Translations under genes and position numbers: made by a program | In this document: positions 56,854 to 64,000 of the stretch, in pieces | How the letters are laid out: every line of letters starts with the position of its first letter | Numbering within the stretch: the stretch's first letter is position 1 | Notes under the pieces: model-generated | Databases searched by the model: none | The model's input: the letters and a program-made list of their open reading frames with translations, nothing else | What the model was told of the DNA's origin: nothing | Assembly: GCF_042242105.1 (NCBI RefSeq) | Contig: NC_092030.1 | Coordinates: 755,001-819,000, forward strand | DNA length: 64,000 nucleotides | Source: Pempheris klunzingeri | Lineage: Eukaryota; Chordata; Actinopteri; Acropomatiformes; Pempheridae | Reading direction: 5' to 3'

Positions 56854-59800
56854 GAGCATCTGAATTCACAGCTAGATCTAAAGACTAAAGTAATGATAGA
56901 CAGAAGAGACCTCATCCCATCCAGTTATTCTACATTTACAACTGCAGGATGATTCTCTGTTAACTGGAGGATCCGTAGGCGTCAGACGTTTGATGAAATG
57001 AGACAAAGACCTACATTAGATTTAGAAAAAGAGTTTCATGGTTGTCACTGCTTCTCCCCACAGATTCAGACTGAGGAATAAGAAGAGCAGCAGCGTGGGC
57101 CGCTCATTCCCTTTAGCGCCGGGGGTTATGGGTAAAACCTTCACCATGGAGGGCACAGATGTGTCTGCGGGCGCGGGGCAGATGCCCAAAGGCAGCGGGG
57201 AGAACGCGGACGGCCTGCCCGGCCTGACTCCCCCGCAGCTCGTCTCCAGAGGGGCCGACGTGATGGACGACCTGAAGAGAGCGGCGCCGAATGGATCCAA
57301 CGGGGCCACCGCGTCCAACGGGCTGTCCGGCGCCAACAGAACCACGACGGGGTCAACTGAACAGTGAGACTATTCACCCACTAAAAAACCTTCTCATATC
57401 AAAAAACGTGGTCAGATCCACATTTACAGTCATCAGACGTGTGGGTTTGTGCACATGCATGTATATATTATTTAGATTCATTTTCATAGAATGACCACAC
57501 ATTAAAACAGGACTTCCAGATTCAACAAACAATGTATAATTATTCCTCTGTGCAGTCGTCACGTCTTTGTTTTTACATCTATACTGTTATTATATAAGTT
57601 AAATGTGTGTTTAGTCTGTTCAGCTTAGTCGTTCTTGATTCCCTTTATGTGTTCACATACACGGTGAATAGAGCTGATTGTGATTCTGATGAAGTCAGAC
57701 AGATGAAATTAAAGAACAGTGAGGAGAATGAACCACAAGGAGACCCTCCGGTGGACGATGCTGTTTCCCTGTAAATCAGTTACAAACGTAGACATAACAT
57801 CATGTCAGATAAAGATCTGAGGATACGGAGCAAAGATCATTAAGATGATTTAAAGGTTTCCTCAGAATGAGAATACTGGTTGAGTGTTAAGATCATTTTG
57901 TCCATGAAGGTTTTAACAGGACGGTTGATCTTGACACGTTTGTGCTGATCTGCTCTTTCTTGTATGTTTTCCTTTAATGATCAGCCATCAGCCTGTCAGG
58001 GACTGCAGAGGAAAACTAGCCCATGTGGCTGAATCTGGAACATTTACATGATGAAGACTAATGTGCATCGTCCCTTCCCCTCCCTACTGATGACTGTTTG
58101 TTTAGATAAAACTCTTCCAAGTGGATTACATTACTTCAAACGTGGGCACAGACTCTTAGTCTGAAATAAAGCTGTGTTTTTGCTAATACGACACACAATG
58201 AATCTGTGATTGGCCTCTTATACACGTCACATTTATTACAGGTGGGAGTTACCTGATATGTGTCTTAACATGAATAGAGCGTTTGTTAGTGCTGCTCGTT
58301 GCATCAGATGGATATTTGCATTTGATTTTGGCACAGAAATAGTCCTTCAGGAACATTTCTCATTCCGTCTCCTCGTCCTGTCATTCTGTCCATCAGGAAG
58401 CCCATCTCTCCTCCCAGGACTCCAGTCAGCCACTCCTCCACCTCGTCGCCCCTGACAACAGTAGGGCGCGGCGATGGCGGCGCTCCCATAGCCAAACACG
58501 GCCAGTTTGTGCTGCGTGCGCCGCATCCTTCTCAGGCGTCGGAGCTTTACTATCAGGAGCCCCATTCTGCTTACGACACGGGCCACTACCAGCCAACCTG
58601 TGAGTCCGCCGGAGGATAACGGCTGCAGTTAAAGTCACTGCTGTCTGGAAAGTGCAAATGAACGTGCTGTTTTCTCTTCTTCCTCCTCCTCCTCCTCCTC
58701 CTCCTCCTCCTCCTCCTCCTCCTCCTCCTCTCCAGCAGGTTCCTACTACCCCTCCACTCTTCACCCTCCTCACAAACCCTGCATGGCTCGGTTTCTTCGA
58801 TCCTCCAACGTCCCAGAATCCTCTCTGCCTCCGTCGATCGGTCCTCCGCCATCTTCCTACTCCAGTGACCCTCAGACGCCACACCCGCCTTCATCTTCCT
58901 CTTCGGGGTACCCGCCTCCCCTCCCCAGAGATCGGATGGGACCTCCAACCTTCCACCCCCACCCCCACCCCGGGCAGCCCCAGTACGGGCCTCTGTCTCC
59001 GGCTCACGGTGTTTATGCTCCGCTCTACGACAGCAGGAGGGTCTGGAGGCCTCAGGTGAGCCTCCTGTTAATCCATGTCAGAACCGTGTTAGCGTGTTAG
59101 TTTGACACTGATCTGTAACTTCTCCTGACGATGATGATGGTGATGATGATGATGGTGATGATGATGGTGATTGCAGCTGTACCACAGAGAGGATGCCAGG
59201 AGTAACTCACTGCCTCCAGAGGTGCTGCATTCCTCCGTCTACCAGCCTCCACTCAGGGAGAGATTCAACTCTCTGGACAGCAACTACTGCTCTGGAGCCG
59301 AGCACCGCGCCGGGCTGCACAGGGTGGGTGGAGCACGGAGAATACTCTCCTCTGATTGGCCGTAGAAAAAAACATTTGTGCCTTTATTCAGTAGTCAAAC
59401 AGAATAGAATATTGCAGGTAAAATATTTGTGATTAAAAATATTTTCATGCAAAACCAAACGTTTACTTGCAACAATAACATTTTTGATTTGCAGTGTTAT
59501 AGTTTTGCTGTCAAAGCTAATCTCTGATTGCATAATAAAGACACAGAAAAACCTCATAAGATACTAATTCAAATAAAATCTTAGCTGATAAATGTCATCA
59601 TGAAACTTCCCAGCTGATACTCACATTAAGACATTTTTGCATCAAGTCTTCTGAATTTTTATGTTAAAATATGCAAATAGGGTACACTCTTCACTAAATA
59701 TGAGCTCATTTGCATACATGTAAATAATTGGAAATCTGATCTTTGGAAAAAGCAAAAGTCTTATTTAGACATGTTGGATGTTTTTATTGCTCCATAAATC

Positions 59801-61950
59801 AGAAAATACTGTCAACAGCCGTAAAAAACACATTTTCACCATGCTTGTAGGTATAAAATGTTCTATAAATCAGGCACTTTGATATGATGTATTAACAAAC
59901 CCCTGCGTGCAAAGCTTCAGAATCCAGAGATCAATAAAACGTAAAAATTCAGTGTCTCTAAGAGCTGCTGAAGGGCAGCAGCGTGAGAAAAAACTCAGGT
60001 AGAGAAAACAAACTTTAAAGATTTGAATTTAGGAGAACGCAGAGAGACGCAGAGAGACACAGTGAAGTAAAACCTAAACACCTAAATGTGGATTCTGGAC
60101 ATTTTGTTTCCACTAGTCTGATAGAAGAAATGTTATGGAAGCAAAATAGCTCTGAAGAAGTGCACAAAGAAAGAGCTTTTTTTGTTTTGTCCGTAGCGTG
60201 TGGCCTTATTTTCAGACACCACTGACCACCCCGGGGTTTTGTTTTGAGACACATCTTATATTTAAAGAGTGAAATGCCTTAAAAACGGCGTATGTTAATT
60301 ATCGGTAAGTGGGCATATTATAAGAGAGGTAATCCACTCAGAGCCATGCAGTAATTAAAGAATATCGCTCCCTGCCGAGGGTTATGTTAATAAAATGATT
60401 TGCTGTCTGTTTCTCTCCTCTCTTGTGGAGCCTCCGGTACATCCAGTGAAAACATCCTAATTGATGTTTATCTGTTTTACACTGAACAGATTTACTGCTG
60501 CATTCTTTTCAGCAGCACTTCCTTTCCTCCAGTTTCTCTCTTTCCACCCACATATCACCTCACCTCTACCTTCCCTGCCAGCCACAGAGCTGCAGTATGT
60601 AGCTTCAGCCTCCTCTGTAGTCCTCCCACTTCTCACCCAAATATGTCTCTGCCTCCCCCACTCACTCCTCTCCTCCTCACATCATCATATAGCATTGCCA
60701 CTGCCACTGCTGCAGTGCTTCAGTATTTTATCCTACCTGTACAGCTGTGTGTGGCCACTTTACCTGTGAGAGAGATTACACCACGTAGTCTGTGCTTTTT
60801 TAATTTTGGCCAGTATTTATTCAAATTGAAGTGACTGAAAAGTTGCAAATGAGCAGAAATGATATGTTACCTAAGCATGTTTTTGTGTGTCCCAGTGTTG
60901 AATCTTCACAAGAAATGACCACAAAATACTCTCTTTTTAGGTCAATTTAATAATGATTATTTCTGCATATCTGCAGCAAGACTTGAACCTTTTTCTCACT
61001 CAGTGAGCCAGAACCCAGTGAAATAGTCTCTCAGCTGTGCAGAGGAAAACAAACGAATCTTATTATAGCAGCACCTATTCGTCGTAGCACGGTGCAGCAG
61101 CCCTGCAGTGGAAACATGAACGCAGCTTTGTGTCTTCACACAGTATTTGGTGGGACATTACAAGGCAAGCTAATGCAAAACCACTAGTAACATCACCCTG
61201 TTCACTTAACTGCTGTCCAACAGAGCGCTAGTCGCTTGACTATTTTTGCTGGAGAGCTGTTGTGTAACATTGCATTATGTTACGTTACACAGCTCTTTTT
61301 GTTTCCACTCCCACGTCTCCAGAAAAGGCTCCTCTCTGCCCCTGTTTCCACACTTAGATCAAACAGGAAATTCAATCAGAGCACCTAAACTCTGACCGAT
61401 ACAACTTGAAAGTTAAAACTATCTACGGTATCTATGGTACTTAACAGTCGGACACGTTGGCCACCGGATGGCGCCGTCACTCAACCGTTCATTAAAATGT
61501 GTAAAGATCTTGTCATGGCGTTAATAAAAGTGTCTGCTGTCTTGTGCCTCGTCAGGATTATGGCCGCGTTCCTTTGGGCTACGAGGATCTGTTCAGGAGG
61601 AAGCAGGAACAGTGGGCTCATCATCACCACCATCACAACGCCAACCGGCCCTCCCAGTCCTCCCCCATCTTCACCATCGACTTTGGAACGGAGGTAGAGG
61701 AGCGGCATGTGAACACACACAAACACACAGCGCATCCCGTTTCTAGGCACGGCAGGTGACATTAAAACGAGCCGCCTGGAACTGAGAGACAACAAATACA
61801 TTTTACCTTTTTTCAAAATATGTAGCATTTAACTCGTCCCAGAAGCCTGTGTTTCCGCTGTGTCCAATGCTATTTAAGTGGGAGATAGTTGCTTAGCAAC
61901 TGTGGAGGAAGATATGATAGCAATGCACAATTGTGGTGTGTGTGTGGGGG

Positions 61951-61989
<39 letters not shown>

Positions 61990-63992
61990 TGTGTGTGTGT
62001 GTGTGAGAAAGTGAGAGGAGAGACTTTAATAAGCAGTGACTCAGGCCTTCAGCTGAGTGAAGCTTTGTTCAGCTGCACGTCAGATGTGTTTTTGCAAAGA
62101 CGTCCACTTTGAAATTCATGGAAGAAAACCGTTAAGGGTTTGTTTACTGATGTCGCTTTATTTCGGACGCCTCTGATGTGGCAGCGTTACAGGGTGGGCA
62201 GGTGAGGTGCAGACGGTTTATTAAGCAGGCAGGCAGGTGAAGGAGGGATGATAACAGTCAGCAACAGGCAGGGAAACAACACAAGGAAAGACACAGCACA
62301 CTAGAGAGTCCTGAAGTGTGACCACCGCTGGAGCCGAGGCATCGAGTGAGCGGAGAGCCGGGTAGACGTGGCGATGAGCTGATGGGGAGCAGGTGTGCAG
62401 GATCCAGGTGAGTGAGCAGCAGGACGGGGAGGGAGAGAGAGATGGAGAGACAAACAGAGGGAGAGAAATGCAAGGAAAGACAGTGAGGCCAAACACTGGC
62501 CACAGTGAGAGAAGACATTCACATTATTATTTTATTATCTGGCCTTACGTACGGAGCAGAGTGGCTCCTGCACAGGTGTCCAGGCCGACACATGCAGACA
62601 GACACTCTCTCTCACTCACATGGACAGTTTAGAGATGGTTGTGCTGTCAGTGTGTAGTGGTGAATCTTAAATAGCTGCAGTTAAGAGTGAAAACGATCCT
62701 GCAGTGACCCACGTGTCGTGGTCACTCACAGCAGGAACCTTCAGGATTCGGACCTGCTGGCCGGCTGGGGCCTTTCCATGTTCTCCTTGTGCACATGTGG
62801 GTTCTCTCCTCTTCATCCCACAGTGCAGAGACATGCAGGTTAACTGGTGACTCTATATTTGCCTGCATGAGTGAATGTGAGTGTGGGTGGTTGTCTGTCT
62901 CTTTGTGTCGGCCCTGTGATGGTGAGCAGTCCAGGATGGAGCCCGTAGATGGCTGACTTTCCCTCATTGTTCCCTCACAAGTGTCTCACAGTTACCTGGA
63001 AGTGTGTCTCTCTCCTCCAGCATGTGGAGAGCGGCGGAGGCCAGTGCGTCGGCTGCAGATTCAGAGGCGAGGAAAGTCTAGCGCACTACTCTCCGTGGTC
63101 CTGTGGCACCATCGGCCCCTGCCTCAGCTCTTTTGAGCCCGAAACGCTCACACACACCTCGGCTCACTCCTGCTCGGAGCACTCGGTGAGGCTCTTCCCA
63201 CACCCACAGTCAGACACGCCTGAACCACGCCTGTTTTCATTTCAGTGTCTCTCCCCCGCTGCAGGACCTGGACAGTAACGGAGGCGGAGGCGGCGGTGGC
63301 GGCGGCGTGAGCGGTGGTGGTGGTGTCGGGAAGCGATGGCTGCATTCGCTGGACCACTACCGGCGCTTGAAAGACGAGGACCCGATCATTCCCTTTACCG
63401 AGGGGCCCATTATCTCCAAGTGGGGCGCCATATCCCGGGCGTCCCGCACGGGCTACCACACCACTGACCCCGTCCAAGCCACGGCCTGCCAGGGCAGCGC
63501 CAGCACCACGCCCATCAACTTCAAAGGTAAGGAGGGGTCGGAGAGCAGGAAGTTCAGCTGGCTCAGGGAGGAAGGAGAAAAGTAGTTTAATAAAATATGA
63601 TGAGACTTTGGAACAAGCAGCCTCACACCTTTTTACAGACCAGCTGTCACCACGGGGATGTTTTTAATTTTCATCATTTTGTCCTTCAACTGAAGCTGTC
63701 TGTTTAATCCTGTTTAAATTACAGATACATGTTTAATTTAGTTAATCATTTAATTTAGATCATTATAAGGTAAATGCTGCCTCGATTTTTGTTTTTTATT
63801 TTTGTCTCTGTAAATTTCCCCATCGTGGGACTAATAAAGGAATATCTTATTTTATCTTATCTTATCTTATCTTATCGTTTCTTATGTTCTTTGCTCCTCT
63901 CGTGAAGATTACAACCCCCACTTGGATCACAGCGACTACCGGTGGAGCTCCAGAGGATCTGACTCTTCCAGCCACTCCAGTTTCCTAGAGAG
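51415..63992 (+). CDS. rc3h2: Roquin-2 (RC3H2), RING/ROQ/CCCH RNA-binding protein, 3' part beyond the window
   Basis: Post-transcriptional repressor: binds stem-loops in mRNA 3' UTRs and recruits the deadenylase. Exons: 51415-51645, 51724-51841, 52361-52594, 53168-53343, 54598-54798, 54937-55069, 55717-55835, 56692-56804, 57064-57363, 58397-58599, 58736-59055, 59177-59323, 61556-61693, 63021-63185, 63265-63526, 63908-63992, ending at a donor seven bases before the window end. All phases agree; about 981 codons are present (the family has about 1190). The RING finger ([28 protein letters not shown]) is at residues 14-54. The ROQ and HEPN region is almost invariant ([37 protein letters not shown]). 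The CCCH finger is C-x8-C-x5-C-x3-H at residues 416-435. The Pro-rich C-terminal half is divergent but keeps [27 protein letters not shown] and EDPIIPF. The start has an in-frame exon-2 acceptor upstream (51322). Confidence 0.97.
52932..53014 (+). ncRNA. snord90: Box C/D snoRNA, SNORD90-like copy 1, in an rc3h2 intron
   Basis: Terminal stem GGTGTCC (52932-52938) pairs perfectly with GGACACC (53008-53014). The C box GTGATGA is at 52940-52946, the D box CTGA at 53004-53007, the D' box CTGA at 52965-52968, and a C'-like GTGATCA at 52975-52981. Length 83 nt, sense orientation to the host gene, and inside the intron 52595-53167, all typical of intron-processed C/D snoRNAs. The guide before D' is TTACTCATAGGGCAGATT. 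Its complement contains UCUGCCCUAU, a segment I recall in 18S rRNA, and the 'D' plus five' rule points to the U of UCU. Human RC3H2 hosts SNORD90, which I recall as guiding 18S Um354; this looks like its fish counterpart. Structure is seen directly; target and name rest on memory. Confidence 0.85.
54030..54122 (+). ncRNA. snord90: Box C/D snoRNA, SNORD90-like copy 2, in the next rc3h2 intron
   Basis: Terminal stem GGTGTCTT (54030-54037) pairs with AAGACACC (54115-54122). The C box ATGATGA is at 54038-54044, the D' box CTGA at 54063-54066 and the D box CTGA at 54112-54115. Length 93 nt, inside the intron 53344-54597, sense to rc3h2. The guide before D' (54045-54062) is identical to that of copy 1 over all 18 nt. 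After D' the sequence differs: a short GC-rich hairpin (AGGG...CCCT) fills the place of C', and the region before the D box is only partly alike. The compensating stem changes (CC/GG in copy 1, TT/AA in copy 2) argue that both are kept under selection for structure. Confidence 0.85.
54132..54254 (+). repeat. Foldback-element family member 4 (rc3h2 intron)
   Basis: Ten bases after the second snoRNA, 'gaacaagctcttttagtggac' through 'ctactggaccagttccaa' is nearly identical to 20510-20632 in the jak2 intron. Confidence 0.8.
56805..57063 (+). other. rc3h2: rc3h2 intron with a CA repeat at its 5' end
   Basis: The donor GTGAGTCAGTGAGCG is followed within 17 nt by (CA)13 at 56821-56846. The rest of this short intron is unremarkable. 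Confidence 0.85.
58680..58732 (+). repeat. rc3h2: (CTC)17 tract forming the polypyrimidine tract of an rc3h2 acceptor
   Basis: The triplet repeat runs straight into TCTCCAGCAG, so the 3' splice site for exon 58736 depends on a length-variable microsatellite. The opposite strand gives poly-Arg/Gly open frames, which are not genes. Confidence 0.95.
59126..59172. repeat. (TGATGATGG)-type repeat before an rc3h2 acceptor
   Basis: TGATGA/TGGTGA repeats extend to within a few bases of the acceptor TTGCAG at 59171-59176, leaving almost no pyrimidine tract. Confidence 0.85.
59324..61555 (+). other. rc3h2: rc3h2 intron (2.2 kb)
   Basis: AT-rich in its first kilobase. I see no further exon with certainty, although the mammalian protein has extra residues at this point and a small skipped exon cannot be excluded. 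No gene or clear repeat array. Confidence 0.5.
61694..63020 (+). other. rc3h2: rc3h2 intron (1.3 kb)
   Basis: Contains a (GT)n tract with GAGT interruptions at about 61935-62007. Otherwise nothing recognisable. Confidence 0.6.
63700..63878 (+). repeat. 3' tail of a dispersed fish retroposon with (TTATC)n
   Basis: 'gtaaatttccccatcgtggg' then 'actaataaaggaatatc' ends in tandem TTATC repeats (63848-63876). This form of tail (hairpin, AATAAAGG, simple repeat) is that of short non-LTR/SINE copies common in fish genes. It lies in the last rc3h2 intron of the window. Confidence 0.6.
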
Positions 63993-64000
63993 GTAAAACA

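Noticed and set aside
58426..58948. Minus-strand frames with poly-Gly or poly-Arg (152 and 120 codons)
   Set aside because: Shadows of rc3h2 exons and the (CTC)n tract; the plus-strand exons have conserved protein and splice phases.

Overview
The window is nuclear DNA from a vertebrate, almost certainly a ray-finned (teleost) fish. Evidence: intron-rich vertebrate genes with GT/AG splice sites, mostly compact introns, very dense (AC)n/(GT)n microsatellites, and dispersed repeats of teleost type. The species cannot be named from sequence alone. Five protein genes are supported, all reconstructed by joining exons so that reading frame and splice phase agree at every junction.

Layout. (1) 1-10.4 kb, + strand: plgrkt, the plasminogen receptor ending in lysine, complete (149 aa), with a twin-ETS-site promoter. 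(2) 11.4-13 kb, + strand: a two-exon relaxin gene (177 aa). Its B chain is relaxin-3-like and its A chain is closer to relaxin-1/2; linkage to jak2 and plgrkt fits the RLN locus. (3) 14.2-37.2 kb, - strand: jak2, with 23 coding exons (1126 aa: FERM, SH2, JH2 pseudokinase, JH1 kinase), an 8 kb 5' intron and a probable noncoding first exon with a CpG-rich promoter. (4) 39.4-41.2 kb, + strand: a BTB/zinc-finger gene of the ZBTB26/ZBTB6 type. (5) 45.7 kb to the window end, + strand: rc3h2 (Roquin-2), from a noncoding first exon through 16 coding exons; its 3' part lies outside the window. The first three genes correspond to human 9p24 and the last two to human 9q33, so two blocks that are far apart on human chromosome 9 lie side by side here.

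The most interesting signal is not protein-coding. Two consecutive rc3h2 introns each carry a box C/D snoRNA, at 52932-53014 and 54030-54122. Each has a terminal stem, C and D boxes, and an identical 18-nt guide ahead of the D' box. They look like a duplicated teleost SNORD90, and the guide matches 18S rRNA around the segment containing UCUGCCCUAU. The 3' halves of the two copies have diverged.

Other structure: a long foldback element in a plgrkt intron with relatives at three more places; a 0.57 kb terminal-inverted-repeat element flanked by TTAA; a 235 bp inverted-repeat element upstream of zbtb26; an array of 72-bp units (11 copies, constant spacing) at 42.57-43.44 kb; and CA repeats just downstream of several 5' splice sites. 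In rc3h2, a NAGNAG acceptor sits behind an extreme CTC tract, and there are natural hexahistidine and polyglycine tracts.
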